Positions 1 through 9,643 are shown, counted from the stretch's first letter. The stretch: 64,000 bases of DNA from Gemmatimonadota bacterium (GCA_022571515.1 JACZXQ010000006.1:89334-153333); one strand, 5' to 3'. Translations and numbers: made by a program. Notes: generated from the sequence alone by a model not told the origin.

Positions 1-956
1 ATCGGAATGTCTTCGCGCCTCTCCCGCAAGCTCGGGACATGGATCGGCACCACGTTCAAGCGATAGAACAGATCCTCCCGAAAATTGCCCTGCGCGATCT
101 CCACCGCCAGTTCCTTGTTGGTGGCAGCGATGACACGAACATCGACCTCGATCACCTTGGACCCCCCGACCCTGGTCACCACCCCTTCTTCGAGCGCCCT
201 GAGCACCTTGGCCTGGGCGGCCAACGACATGTCGCCGATCTCGTCGAGGAAGAGTGTGCCCCCATCCGCCTGCTCGAACTTCCCGGCTCGGTCGGCCACC
301 GCCCCGGTGAAGGAGCCCTTCATGTGCCCGAATAACTCGGATTCGATGAGTTCCGACGGGATAGCCGCGCAGTTCACTTCGACGAATTTTTCGGACGGCC
401 TCGTGGAGAGTCGGTGGATCGCCCGAGCCACCAGCTCCTTGCCCGTGCCGTTCTCCCCGGTGATGAGCACTCGAGCATCGGTCACCGCAACGCGTTCGAT
501 GCGCTCCAGCACAGAGCGAATCTGCGAAGATGCGCCAACGATCTCGTACCGGCTCTCGACCTGGTCCCGGAGCAGCTGGACGCTATCTGAGAGGCCCCTC
601 ACGTCCAGGGCATTCCTGAGAGTCACGAGAAGACGGTCGGTGTCGAGTGGCTTTTCGAGGAAGTCGTAGGCCCCTTTGCGCGTCGCCTCAACGGCGGTGT
701 CGATGGTCCCGTGGCCGCTGATCATGACCACCACGCCCGTCGGATCGGCCTCTCGGATGCGCTCCAGCGTCTCGAGCCCATCCATCCCGTGCATCTTTAC
801 GTCCAAGAACGTCACATCGGGGCGTTCCTGCTCCACGGCGTCCAACGCCTCGGGTCCGTCGGTCGCCTCCCGTACTTCGTGTCCCTCGTACTCGAAAACC
901 TGGACGAGCGCTTCGCGAATCGCTTGCTCGTCGTCGACGATCAGGATTTTCGCCAT
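1..956 (-). CDS. Sigma-54-dependent response regulator, NtrC/NtrX type (partial)
   Basis: Two-component transcription activator; at least 318 residues are present and the C-terminus runs off the left edge. The receiver domain is residues 1-120, with the acidic pair D8-D9 in ILIVDDE and the likely phospho-acceptor D52 in FLDVKM. An AAA+ sigma-54 interaction domain follows: Walker A GENGTGKE, a GSFTGA loop (the usual sequence is GAFTGA) and Walker [11 protein letters not shown] Fis-type DNA-binding domain is expected beyond the edge. The start ATG lies 31 bases after the stop of the upstream gene, so the two are probably cotranscribed. A large NtrY-like kinase at 16625-20689 is a possible partner, but it is not adjacent and the pairing is inference. 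Very sure of the family, unsure of the regulon. Confidence 0.93.
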   Translation of the reverse strand, partial: MAKILIVDDEQAIREALVQVFEYEGHEVREATDGPEALDAVEQERPDVTFLDVKMHGMDGLETLERIREADPTGVVVMISGHGTIDTAVEATRKGAYDFLEKPLDTDRLLVTLRNALDVRGLSDSVQLLRDQVESRYEIVGASSQIRSVLERIERVAVTDARVLITGENGTGKELVARAIHRLSTRPSEKFVEVNCAAIPSELIESELFGHMKGSFTGAVADRAGKFEQADGGTLFLDEIGDMSLAAQAKVLRALEEGVVTRVGGSKVIEVDVRVIAATNKELAVEIAQGNFREDLFYRLNVVPIHVPSLRERREDIP

Positions 957-987
957 GGCGTCGATCCGTGGGAGGTTGCGGGCCCTA

Positions 988-1647
988 TCAACGATCAGCC
1001 ACCAACACGAGGCTGTCCCGCAGAATGTAGGCGGACTCGAGTCCACTCGGTAGCCGAACGGCCAGAGCATCCGACGACAGGCCTTCTTCGGCCTCGCGTC
1101 CGAGCGACCTCAGTACGCCGGCGATCATCCGGTCCGGGAGCGGTATGTGCGAAGCTACCACCTTGTGAATCACCAGGGCGACGCGGCGGTCGTCCAGCGG
1201 GACCAACGAACCCGTCAACTCCAGGAGCAATGTGTCGGGCAGGAAGCCGATCACAGGTCCGAGTTCGCCCAGCCCCTCGAGGGCATCCAAGGGAAACTTG
1301 CCCGACAACGTCAGGATGCCGTCGGCCATCCTGATCGAGGGCTCCGAGACCTGTTCGGGGATCAGTCCCGCGAGTGCATACCTCAGCACACTGACCAACT
1401 CGACATTACTCAACGCGATGCGGCCGGGTCCAGACCCGTCACGAAGAGCTTCGAAACGATCCAGCGTAGCTTGCGCGAGCTCGGGAGACGCGAGTCGCTT
1501 CTCGGTGACCGGCTCTCCCTGGAGCCATGCCTGGACGCGGGGCATCACCTCCGGGCCCCAACGCCACGCTGCATAGCCCCCGCCCGCGAGCACGACGAGG
1601 AGGAACGCCACGCGTCCTAGGCAACTCTTGAGGCACCCGCTCCCCAT
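988..1647 (-). CDS. Membrane-anchored protein of unknown function
   Basis: Predicted 219-residue protein that I do not recognise. It starts [19 protein letters not shown], giving one N-terminal transmembrane segment (about residues 10-30) followed by a roughly 190-residue soluble, probably periplasmic, region with no Cys or obvious catalytic motif. The reading frame is open further upstream, but that extension overlaps thpR in another frame, so the ATG at 1647, 8 bases after the thpR stop, is the sensible start. It sits between thpR and the response regulator with short spacers, so all three look like one transcript. Its role is unknown. Confidence 0.72.
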   Translation of the reverse strand: MGSGCLKSCLGRVAFLLVVLAGGGYAAWRWGPEVMPRVQAWLQGEPVTEKRLASPELAQATLDRFEALRDGSGPGRIALSNVELVSVLRYALAGLIPEQVSEPSIRMADGILTLSGKFPLDALEGLGELGPVIGFLPDTLLLELTGSLVPLDDRRVALVIHKVVASHIPLPDRMIAGVLRSLGREAEEGLSSDALAVRLPSGLESAYILRDSLVLVADR

Positions 1648-1654
1648 CAACGCG

Positions 1655-2215
1655 TTATCCGGACAGTCGGTAGCTTGCGTGGACCGAGTAGGACGCACCC
1701 CCTTTGCCGAGCCGGCTACGCATGAGGTCGATCTTCCTGACGGTGCCCCCTCCCCGACAGCTGAGGCCGGCAGCGAGTTCGGCGAGCCCCCTGAACGCCC
1801 CCGCACCATCGGCAGCGTTGGCCCGGCCCAACGAGATGTGGGGGTGGAAGGCCTGAGTATCACGCTCGAAACCCCAGTCGGAGAGGGCCCATTCGATGTC
1901 TTGCTTCAGGCACCTCAGGGCCGGAGTGGGTTCGACACCGAGCCAAAGCACCCGGGGCCGCCGGATCGTAGGAAACGCACCGAACTCTCGCAGCTTGAGA
2001 TCGAGGGGCGTGTTGGAAGTCGCGACCTTGTCGAGCGCTTGCCCGATCGCCTCTAAGCGCTGGTCTCTGACTTCGCCCAGGAACTTGAGCGTGATGTGGT
2101 AGGTGTCGGCTTCGACCCAGCGCACGGGAAGCCCTTCGTCCCGAAGAGGCTTCGATGCGCGGTAGACGCGATCCTTTTCCTTCTTGGGGAGGTTCAGTGC
2201 GACGAATAGGCGCAT
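1655..2215 (-). CDS. thpR: RNA 2',3'-cyclic phosphodiesterase
   Basis: 186 residues, the usual size for this 2H phosphoesterase family. Members hydrolyse 2',3'-cyclic phosphate ends of RNA to 2'-phosphomonoesters and are cytoplasmic. Both HxT/S-x motifs are visible: HITL in the N-terminal half (YHITLKFLG) and HISL in the C-terminal half (FHPHISLGR). The N-terminus MRLFVALNLP is typical, and this ATG was chosen over an in-frame extension that would overlap the neighbouring aminotransferase gene. It lies 35 bases downstream of the aminotransferase and 8 bases before the next gene, suggesting an operon. Confidence 0.92.
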   Translation of the reverse strand: MRLFVALNLPKKEKDRVYRASKPLRDEGLPVRWVEADTYHITLKFLGEVRDQRLEAIGQALDKVATSNTPLDLKLREFGAFPTIRRPRVLWLGVEPTPALRCLKQDIEWALSDWGFERDTQAFHPHISLGRANAADGAGAFRGLAELAAGLSCRGGGTVRKIDLMRSRLGKGGASYSVHASYRLSG

Positions 2216-2250
2216 TAAGGCTTCCTGTGGAGTTCTGTTCGACTCGGCAT

Positions 2251-3435
2251 CTACGATACGGGCACGATGGGGCTCTTCGCGAGAGCGTGCACACCCTCGA
2301 TCGCTCGATCGACATCTTCCACCGTCGACGCCCACCCAAGAGAGAGCCTGAAGGCGCCCGATACCGAAGTACCCATTATTTGATGGATTACGGGCGCACA
2401 ATGCAAGCCCGCCCTGCCCATCACACCCCACTCGGTATCCAGCCGGCTCGCGAGTGTACCCGCATCCATGGCGGCGGTGGTGAACGTCACGATCGCTGCC
2501 CCATCCGGCGCTGCCGGCGAAAGTACGCTGACTCCGGGAATATCGGACAGCCCGTCGCGCAGCCGGGTTTTCAAGGCGTTGATCTCTTCATGGATCGATG
2601 CCACGCCCCGTTCTTCCAGGAATCGACAGGCGGCCAAGAGCCCGGCCAGTCCGGGGCCGTTGACGGTGCCTGCCTCGAGCCGGTCGGGCATCGACGCCGG
2701 CATGTCTACCGCCTGCGAGTCCACTCCGCCGGTCCCGCCGAGGACCATCGGCTCGATGTCGACGCCCTCTCGAACCCAAAGCCCCCCGGTGCCCTGAGGG
2801 CCGAGCAGTCCCTTGTGCCCCGTGAACGCGACCATGTCCGCACCGTCGGCTCCATGGCTCACCGGCACGTGGCCGGCGGACTGTGCCGCATCCACCAGAA
2901 CGAGCGCCCCGGCTTCGTGGGCAAGCCCGGCAAGGTCGGCTAGCGGCATCCTGGTGCCGAGGACATTCGAGATTTCGTTCACGACGAGGAGTTTGGCGCC
3001 CTCGAGCAAGCGTGCGACCTCCGTGAGGTCGACGGCACCGTCGGGAGATCCGGAGATCGACCTGACGACGACCCCGCGGGTGCCGGCCAGTGCGTGTACG
3101 GGCCTCCGTACGGAGTTGTGGTCGTAATCCGAGATGACGACCGTGTCACCTGCCCTCAAGGTGCCAGCCAAAGCCGCGTTCAGGCCATAGGTCGCATTGG
3201 GCATGAACGCGATCCGACCGGGGTCCCCCGGGAGGCCCAACAATCCGGCAACCTTCTGGCGGCAATGGAGGGCGATCCGCCCAGCCGTCAGCGCCCGAGA
3301 ATGCGCCCCCCGTCCGGGGGTGGCTCCGCAGTCAGTGAGGAATTCCGATACCGCGTCAACGACCTGCTTGGGCCGGATGGCCGATGTGGCCGCGTAGTCG
3401 AGGTAGTGGGCCATACGCGGGGACTCGTGATTCAT
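2251..3435 (-). CDS. Class V aminotransferase, cysteine desulfurase-like
   Basis: 394-residue PLP enzyme of the aminotransferase class V fold. The opening HYLDYAATSAIRP matches the substrate-binding N-terminus of cysteine desulfurases. The PLP lysine is in FTGHKGLLGPQGTGG (about residue 205), the cofactor Asp is in LVDAAQSAGH, and a possible catalytic Cys is in GRAGLHCAP near residue 350. The motifs most resemble the EF2568-type cysteine-desulfurase-like subfamily rather than IscS or SufS. It probably moves sulfur or selenium from cysteine, but the physiological acceptor is unknown. It lies downstream of the propeller lipoprotein with a 77-base gap. A second, more canonical desulfurase is at 29055-30209. 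The start could alternatively be Met8. Confidence 0.88.
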   Translation of the reverse strand: MNHESPRMAHYLDYAATSAIRPKQVVDAVSEFLTDCGATPGRGAHSRALTAGRIALHCRQKVAGLLGLPGDPGRIAFMPNATYGLNAALAGTLRAGDTVVISDYDHNSVRRPVHALAGTRGVVVRSISGSPDGAVDLTEVARLLEGAKLLVVNEISNVLGTRMPLADLAGLAHEAGALVLVDAAQSAGHVPVSHGADGADMVAFTGHKGLLGPQGTGGLWVREGVDIEPMVLGGTGGVDSQAVDMPASMPDRLEAGTVNGPGLAGLLAACRFLEERGVASIHEEINALKTRLRDGLSDIPGVSVLSPAAPDGAAIVTFTTAAMDAGTLASRLDTEWGVMGRAGLHCAPVIHQIMGTSVSGAFRLSLGWASTVEDVDRAIEGVHALAKSPIVPVS

Positions 3436-3512
3436 CGAAGCGGGTGGTTCACTGTCTGGCAGACAGGGCCAAAGCTACCGGAAGCGGAAACACCGAACAA
3501 GCGAGCCCAAGC

Positions 3513-4622
3513 CTACTCTTCTGGGATCTCCGTAAACGCCACGGCGATGGGGCAGATCCCGACGGGGATCGTCGCTTCGACCTCGAATGTCGACGCCAGG
3601 CGCAGAACAGCGCTCGGACCCACACAGTCGGGGCGCAGCGTGTAGAGGCGGCCCGCCCCATCGAAGCCGAGACCGGAAACGCTCGGCACACCCTCCGGTT
3701 CGATCGCGCCGTCGGTGGCACGCACGAACTGACCCGTGCCAGGGCGCCAGATTGCTACCCCATACGAGAACGCCGGCACGTAGAGGTCACCCTCCGGACC
3801 GAAGGCGGGTGCGCCCGGAAAATCCCCGAACCCTCCGTGCCAATCGACCTCTCCTGGAATCGAGCCGTCCACCACCGAGACGCTACCATCATTTCCGAAA
3901 AATCGACCGGCGTTGACGACGTAGATCCGGCCGTTGGGCCCCACCGCCGCCGAGGAGGGATTCTCGCCGGACAAACTGATCGTCTCGATCACGTCCAGAC
4001 TCGTCACGTCGACCACCGTGATCGTGCCCGGGCCGGCAGGCAGGAAGTCCGCACCGAGTTCCCCGTTGAACACGAAGGCCCTGCCCTGATGGACGATCAC
4101 GCCCTGTGGGAAGATTCCAACATCGATCGAGGTGACCAGCGTGCCGTCGACCACGTTGACGACCGACACGCTCCCCAGGCCCGGGTTGGCCACCATGACC
4201 CGCTCGTCGTCCAAGAAGGCGGCCCCGGTCGCGCCCGACCCTTCAGGGAGCGCAATGGTGTGAGTGACGATTCCGGTTGTCAGATCCACTACGGCCACGG
4301 CCGGAACGAGCCCGAGGGGCACAGCGACCAACGAGCCTCGCACGGCCATGCTGACCGGAGACCCGTCGGGCGCCAACCCGATGGTGAGCGGCGCCTGCTC
4401 GGAGTCCACGCCGAATACAGTGAGCGAGATGTCGACCGAGTTGAGGACCACCCCCACTTCCCTCACCGTGGGCAACTCGGGTCCGGAGCTGTCGGAACAG
4501 CCGGCGAGCGCAAGCATCAGGCTCAGCGCGACCAGCAGGGACTTGATCAGAGGGCAACTGCGTCGAAATACATCGGGCTTGGACATTCGTCGGCTCGCTT
4601 TCGCGTGAAGGTGGTGGGTCAT
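3513..4622 (-). CDS. Beta-propeller surface lipoprotein, BtuG-like candidate
   Basis: 369 residues with a lipoprotein signal peptide: basic start, hydrophobic stretch SLLVALSLMLA and lipobox ALAGC. The mature part has repeated blades of the YncE/NHL type, visible as recurring VVD-G/S segments such as AVVDLTTG, SVVNVVDG, TVVDVTS and SVVDGS. The ATG at 4622 overlaps the receptor stop codon (ATGA), implying translational coupling; a shorter start at 4586 (MSKPDVFRR) is possible. Known family: BtuG of Bacteroides is a propeller lipoprotein that captures vitamin B12 on the surface and sits on BtuB. Here the gene follows a receptor controlled by a cobalamin riboswitch, so a B12-capture role is a reasoned inference, not shown by sequence identity. 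Confidence 0.82.
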   Translation of the reverse strand: MTHHLHAKASRRMSKPDVFRRSCPLIKSLLVALSLMLALAGCSDSSGPELPTVREVGVVLNSVDISLTVFGVDSEQAPLTIGLAPDGSPVSMAVRGSLVAVPLGLVPAVAVVDLTTGIVTHTIALPEGSGATGAAFLDDERVMVANPGLGSVSVVNVVDGTLVTSIDVGIFPQGVIVHQGRAFVFNGELGADFLPAGPGTITVVDVTSLDVIETISLSGENPSSAAVGPNGRIYVVNAGRFFGNDGSVSVVDGSIPGEVDWHGGFGDFPGAPAFGPEGDLYVPAFSYGVAIWRPGTGQFVRATDGAIEPEGVPSVSGLGFDGAGRLYTLRPDCVGPSAVLRLASTFEVEATIPVGICPIAVAFTEIPEE

Positions 4623-6814
4623 GGAAGTCTTTGGACCTCCACGGACAGTCCGAGCGTGCGTCCGGGCTGCGGGAATCCGAAGATCAGAGCGTCGGTTTGG
4701 TCGAGAAGGCGGTCCACACGAAGAGCTGTCCGAACCCGCCCGCCGGCCCAGCGCCAGCTTCGGCGGACAGAAAGGTCGATACTCCAAAACCCGGGCAGTT
4801 CGTTGACGGGCGAAGGCACCGGGAAGCGTGCGCCCAGGTAGTGGGCACTGCCACCCCCGCTCCAGGCGCCCATGTCCAGATCGGCTCGCACCGCGGCCGT
4901 GTGGCGTGGGCGGTACAGTATCTGCACCGGCTCGGGGTCGCCGCGGTCATAGGTGATTCGGACGAGCGAATACTCGGCCTTCACTTTGAGGACTCCACCT
5001 TCCCGCAGGGTCACGTCCGCGCCGAGCCATGCCTCCAGGCCGTCGCGCCGGACGTCGATGTTGCGTGGGCTCCACACGAAGCGGAAGTCGGGCTGCCACA
5101 CGATCATTCCGGCGATGTCGCCCCGGAATGCGCTCAGCCCTCCCGAAAGCCCGACGGCTCGGCCACCCGCGAAGGCGACACCGGCCTCCCACTCCGAGGG
5201 CACGCGCTCGGGTCGGAGGTCGGGGTTCGGCACCACGGCGACCCCCTCACGGAAGTATTGATCACCGAGGCTCGGCGGGCTGAAGGCGCTGCGTTGCGTG
5301 ATGTGAAGAGAGACCGGACCACGGGCCCATGCCACGCCGACCTCATGCGTGGGCCTCCAGACCCCGCTGAGTCCGTCTCTATGGGCTCGAACAGCGAGGG
5401 AGATCGTCGGCGCGGCACTTCCGAACGGCAGTGTTACGGCGCCATGGAGAAACGCGCTGACCTCGGCCCGGTCGCGGGGCGCTCGCTCGCCCAACGCCCC
5501 GGAGTTGACGCGCTGGTATTCGCCGTCCAGGCCGCCTCCAACCTCCGGACGCCACGCCCCGGGCCAGCGGCGTGTCACGTCGGTCTTGAGGCCCCCACTC
5601 GACAGCCGGGTTCGCGTGTCGAAGGGGAGCCCGAGCGCGGGGTCCGGATCTTCGAAGCGCGCCTCATCCAGGGTGCCGAACAGGGTCGCCCCCATCTGAA
5701 ACCCCGGCTCGGCACGACGCCATGCGAGCGACGCCTGCGAGCGCGTGGCGCTCTGTCGGGCCGATGGGGATGGAGCGAAGCTCTTCCCCGGCAGCCCTCG
5801 CTCGACCCGCTCCGAGCCCAGGCGCGCCCGCAGGAGTCCTCCGGCCATCGAACCGTTGACGGTCACCCATCCCGTCCAACGCCCGACATCGGCATTGGTT
5901 CGGCGGGCCTCGCCGCCTCCTACCTCGGCGGGCTGCGTGAAGGTGAAGCCACCGTCCGAGCCCGAGGCCTCTCCACCCGCTCCGATTCGGAACCCGCCCA
6001 GCGATGCTCCCCACTCCGCGGACCCGCTCCAACTGCCGAGCGACCCACCCTCGACCCGTAGACGGGGCCTGGAGCCGGCCGCTCGTGTCCGGACCAGCAC
6101 AACGCCACCCTGTGCTCTCGGGCCGAAGCGCGCCGTGCGGGCGCCAGGAAGCACGGTGATCTGCTCGGTGGAAGAGGCCGCAAGCCGTGATACGTCGGCT
6201 TCACCCGTTACCGGATCGTTGAGCGGAACGCCGTCGACCAGAACCAGCACGCCGTCCGGCGCGACACCCCGAATGCTGACGGTTTGCGCACCGCCCACAC
6301 CTCGCTCGCTCACCGTGACGCCCGGCCGGCCACGAAGCAGGTCACCCAAGGTGCTCGCCCCAGCGTCGCGGATCTCACGTGGGTTTATGGAATACGCTCC
6401 GGGAACCACCACCCGATCCAGCCGTACGCCGAGGCCTTTGATCCCGACGGGTGCCGGAGTCATCATCAGGCGGACCCGGGCAATGGCGCCGTTCTCCACC
6501 GAGACGAGGATCTCGGCCGGAGCGTACCCGAGGCGCGCTACGACCAAGCGGTGCACGCCCGGGTCCACACCGCGCAACCGGAAGGTGCCCCCGGGGCCCG
6601 AGGTGGTGGTACGCGACAGGTCAGGGAGTTGGACCGCTACCTGCGATACGGGCGCCCCGGTCACAGCGTCCGTCACGGATCCATGGATCTGGCCGGGCCA
6701 TTGAGCCCAGGCTCGACGCGGGTGGAAAGCGGCGAGCGCCAGCAACGTGAGCACACACACCGATGCGGTTCGCCAGCCTGGAGACCAATATGATATTAGA
6801 TAAAAAGCCCGCAC
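4619..6814 (-). CDS. TonB-dependent outer-membrane receptor, probable cobalamin transporter (BtuB-like)
   Basis: 731 residues. The order is a signal peptide (cleavage after RRAWA), a carboxypeptidase-regulatory-like domain at about 43-125 (GSVTDAVTGAPVSQVAV), a plug at about 140-250 (LRGRPGVTVSERGVGG, VLVDGVPLNDP), then a beta-barrel to the C-terminus. The start is GTG at 6814 with a good ribosome-binding site (GAGGGG six bases upstream). The gene is preceded by a cobalamin riboswitch and overlaps the following propeller lipoprotein gene by 4 bases. These receptors import large ligands using TonB-ExbBD energy. The barrel alone does not identify the ligand; the riboswitch is what points to vitamin B12 or another corrinoid. 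No btuCDF genes are in the window. Confidence 0.92.
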   Translation of the reverse strand: MRAFYLISYWSPGWRTASVCVLTLLALAAFHPRRAWAQWPGQIHGSVTDAVTGAPVSQVAVQLPDLSRTTTSGPGGTFRLRGVDPGVHRLVVARLGYAPAEILVSVENGAIARVRLMMTPAPVGIKGLGVRLDRVVVPGAYSINPREIRDAGASTLGDLLRGRPGVTVSERGVGGAQTVSIRGVAPDGVLVLVDGVPLNDPVTGEADVSRLAASSTEQITVLPGARTARFGPRAQGGVVLVRTRAAGSRPRLRVEGGSLGSWSGSAEWGASLGGFRIGAGGEASGSDGGFTFTQPAEVGGGEARRTNADVGRWTGWVTVNGSMAGGLLRARLGSERVERGLPGKSFAPSPSARQSATRSQASLAWRRAEPGFQMGATLFGTLDEARFEDPDPALGLPFDTRTRLSSGGLKTDVTRRWPGAWRPEVGGGLDGEYQRVNSGALGERAPRDRAEVSAFLHGAVTLPFGSAAPTISLAVRAHRDGLSGVWRPTHEVGVAWARGPVSLHITQRSAFSPPSLGDQYFREGVAVVPNPDLRPERVPSEWEAGVAFAGGRAVGLSGGLSAFRGDIAGMIVWQPDFRFVWSPRNIDVRRDGLEAWLGADVTLREGGVLKVKAEYSLVRITYDRGDPEPVQILYRPRHTAAVRADLDMGAWSGGGSAHYLGARFPVPSPVNELPGFWSIDLSVRRSWRWAGGRVRTALRVDRLLDQTDALIFGFPQPGRTLGLSVEVQRLP

Positions 6815-6844
6815 GTCTTCCCCTCGAAGAGTGCATGGTTCGCG

Positions 6845-7012
6845 CGGGCGTGCAGGTCTCCTGACTCAAGGCCGCCCACCTCACCTTCCCAGGATCGCGA
6901 TCCCAGTGGTATTCGAGGGAGCGTTCCGGCTCTACTACGCCGTGCCTAACACAGTGGCGGGGCCGTGCCGGAGTCTCACCGGCTTCCGAGATGCCCAGCC
7001 CGCGGTTTTCAG
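6845..7012 (-). promoter_or_regulatory. Cobalamin (adenosylcobalamin) riboswitch
   Basis: On the minus strand the leader of the TonB receptor carries the hallmarks of the cobalamin riboswitch in order: GCCGGTGAGACTCCGGCACG (complement of 6964-6983), CCCGCCACTGT (complement of about 6950-6960) and, near the 3' end, AGTCAGGAGACCTGC (complement of 6852-6866), which contains the B12-box region. The spacing to the GTG at 6814 is about 30 bases and includes the ribosome-binding site, so ligand binding probably represses translation by hiding that site. Boundaries are approximate. Confidence 0.93.
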
Positions 7013-7059
7013 CTTGTCGGGATAAATTTAGTGTGGGATGGCAGGGCACGCAATCAGCC

Positions 7060-8005
7060 TCATCGCGTCTCCCCACTCACCGTGTCGGCGGAGGGTTGGT
7101 CGCCCTCAAGAAGCTGTGCACGAGGCTCCGTCAAGGGTGTATCGCGATTCTCGGCCGAGTAGATGCGCCGCGTCGGGTACGCGAGTTCGATGTCGGGCTC
7201 CTCGGCGAAGGCGTCCAGAATGCTTTCCCAAATGGCCTGTTCGGCTCCGCGCCGCGCCCGGGGCTCGGCCAAGTGCCGTATGGTCAGTAGCACGCCGCTG
7301 TCACGCACCGTCGTATACACCGTGGCGCTCAACGTGCGATACGAGATGAGCAGCCGGCGCGTTGCTCGTGGGATGATGTCCTTGGCCCGGCGGCTGATCT
7401 CCCCCGTCTCCTTCTCCACCACCTCGGCCAGGATCGCCTTCGCCTTCTTCCAATCGCTCTCGAAGGTCACGAGCACGGGAATCTCATTCCACACGTACGG
7501 GAACTCGGCCGTGTAGTTGGCGATGGGGTCGCTGAGCAGCTTCTGGTTGGGAATGTGCACCACCCGGCCCGTGCTCTGGTCCGCGTCCACCCAGTTGCCG
7601 ATCTCGAGCAGGGTGAACTCGAAGATCCTGATGTCCACCACATCTCCGGCGAACCCAGCGATCTCAATTCGGTCGCCCACGTCGAACGGGTGCTTCCACA
7701 TGATGAACACCCAGCCAAATCGTGCCGATGATGACCAGGGTGATGATCGAACTGGCCAGGGTGAGGCCCTTGCCGAACTGATAGCGCGCTCGACGATCCC
7801 GAAAGCGACCCTCCAACAGTCGGGCCAACAGGCGCCTTATCACGGACATGGCGACTATCGTCGCCAGTGACATGAACACCTTCATGAGTGTCTCGTTCGA
7901 GACACCGAAGTCGGTGCCGAGCAAGGCCTGGAAGGCGCCGACTACGGTGGTCGGGGGCTGGGCCTGCACGGAGTCCGCCGCGGCCTGGAGGAGTGCTAGC
8001 ATCAT
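7060..8005 (-). pseudogene. MscS-family mechanosensitive channel, frame-broken with TM3 missing
   Basis: Two reading frames together spell a small MscS-type channel. The first (7664-8005) gives an N-terminal segment and transmembrane helices ending SSIITLVIIGTIWLG. The second (7060-7710) begins FIMWKHPFDVGDRIEIAG and covers the beta domain and cytoplasmic domain. In intact relatives these pieces are separated by about 30 residues holding pore helix TM3; here they abut and change frame at about 7700-7712. An out-of-frame deletion of roughly 100 bases explains this. It is either a real pseudogene or an assembly or sequencing deletion. The cytoplasmic half retains full family character (NWVDADQSTGRVVHIPN), so any loss is recent. 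Confidence 0.8.
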
Positions 8006-8107
8006 CGGCTACTGAGTACGCGTCTCGCGGTAGGGAAATCCCAGCAAGATACCGACCCGAGGAGCCGGGGAAAAAGGGTCGGGCGAAGAGGCCGGCCCAC
8101 AGCACCC

Positions 8108-9643
8108 TTAGATCACCCGCCTCCGGTCCAACAACCGGTACTGAATGGCCTCTGCTACGTGCTTTGGCGCGATGTCGTCCGCGCCTGCGAGATCCGCGAT
8201 CGTACGCGCCACCTTGAGGATGCGGTGATACGCCCTCGCGGAGAGACCTAGACGGTCCAACGCCTGCTGAAGCAGTCGGACCACTTCGGGACTCGGCCGG
8301 CAGAAGCGGCGGAGGTCGGCCGGCTCCATCTGACCGTTGGCGTACACGCCGGGTGAGTTTGCCAGGCGCTCCGCTTGGAGGCTTCGCGCCGCGACGACGC
8401 GCGCCCGTACCTCGGCCGATTCGGAGCCGGGACGATCGTCGCTGAGGGCCCTGAACGGAACCGCGGGCACTTCTACATGCAGATCTATCCGGTCCAGCAA
8501 GGGGCCCGACACCCGCGCCCGGTAGCGAGCCACGTGTGCGGGGTCGCACGCGCAGCGGTCCTCGGCGTCACCCCAATGGCCGCAGGGGCACGGGTTCATT
8601 GCCGCTACCAACATGAATCGGGCAGGATACCGTGCTGTAGCCCGAGCACGCACGATAGACACTGACCCGTCCTCGAGCGGCTGCCTCAGCACCTCCAGCA
8701 CGTTGCGGCGGTACTCGGGCAGCTCGTCCAGGAACAGCACCCCATGGTGCGCGAGGCTGACCTCACCGGGCCGGGGCGGAGATCCACCACCCACGAGGCC
8801 AGCGTCGCTGATCGTGTGATGGGGCGCCCGGAACGGCCGCCGCGCCACCAGTGACGCACCGGGCGGGAGCCTGCCCGCCACGGAGTGGATCTTGGTTACC
8901 TCGACCGACTCCGCCAGGGTGAGCGGGGGCAGAATGCCGGGAAGGCGGCGAGCCAGCATGGTCTTGCCCGAGCCCGGTGGTCCGATGAGCAGCAGATTGT
9001 GAGCACCCGCCGCCGCGACTTCCATGGCCCGCTTCACGTGCTCCTGGCCCTTTACGTCGCTCAGGTCCGGCCCGGTGGGCGGGGCTTCCGCCAACTCCGT
9101 CTCGGCGTTTACTCGGGTCGAGGCCAGGTGCGCGCGCCCTGTCAGGTGCGCAATGAGCTCGCCAATGGTCTGCGGTCCGATCACGTCGATGCCGTCGAGA
9201 ATCGCCGCCTCGCGTGCATTCTCGTTCGGGAGGATCAGCCCTGTCAGGCCGGCTTCGCGGCAAGCCAGTGCGATAGGCAACGCTCCCCTCACCGGCCGCA
9301 GGCACCCGTCCAGGCCCAGCTCACCCACCGCGGCGTAGCCGTCGAGCGCTCGAGGGTCGATGACGCCGCACCCAACCAATAGCCCGAGAGCAATGGGCAG
9401 GTCGAACGCGCTGCCCTCCTTGGGTATGTCGGCGGGGGCCAGGTTGACCGTGATGCGCTTGGGGGGAACCGGATGGCCCGAGTGGCGGAGCGCAGCCGTC
9501 ACACGCTCGCGGCCTTCTCGCACGGCGCCTTGCGGTAGACCGACCACCGCGAACGAGGGCAGGCCGGGCGCGAGGCTGACCTCCACCCGGACGAGAAAGC
9601 TTTCGACGCCTTGGATCGCGGCGGACGTGATCTGGGCCAACAT
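8108..9643 (-). CDS. comM: YifB/ComM family Mg-chelatase-like AAA+ ATPase
   Basis: 511 residues, the normal length for the family. The N-terminal ChlI-like domain opens MLAQITSAAIQGVE and contains LPSFAVVGLPQGAVREGRERV. A central AAA+ core has Walker A IGPPGSGKTMLARRLPGILP at about residue 220, Walker B GVLFLDELPE and a Cys-rich insert (NPCPCG.....CACDP). The C-terminal domain carries SARAYHRILKVARTIADL. In naturally transformable bacteria ComM is a hexameric helicase promoting branch migration during recombination; elsewhere the function is unclear. The gene stands alone, with about 60 bases to the amidase gene upstream. Confidence 0.95.
   Translation of the reverse strand: MLAQITSAAIQGVESFLVRVEVSLAPGLPSFAVVGLPQGAVREGRERVTAALRHSGHPVPPKRITVNLAPADIPKEGSAFDLPIALGLLVGCGVIDPRALDGYAAVGELGLDGCLRPVRGALPIALACREAGLTGLILPNENAREAAILDGIDVIGPQTIGELIAHLTGRAHLASTRVNAETELAEAPPTGPDLSDVKGQEHVKRAMEVAAAGAHNLLLIGPPGSGKTMLARRLPGILPPLTLAESVEVTKIHSVAGRLPPGASLVARRPFRAPHHTISDAGLVGGGSPPRPGEVSLAHHGVLFLDELPEYRRNVLEVLRQPLEDGSVSIVRARATARYPARFMLVAAMNPCPCGHWGDAEDRCACDPAHVARYRARVSGPLLDRIDLHVEVPAVPFRALSDDRPGSESAEVRARVVAARSLQAERLANSPGVYANGQMEPADLRRFCRPSPEVVRLLQQALDRLGLSARAYHRILKVARTIADLAGADDIAPKHVAEAIQYRLLDRRRVI

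Noticed and set aside
6621..7076. 151-residue minus-strand open frame across the riboswitch
   Set aside because: It reads through the conserved riboswitch elements and the receptor start in another frame; the RNA explains the region.
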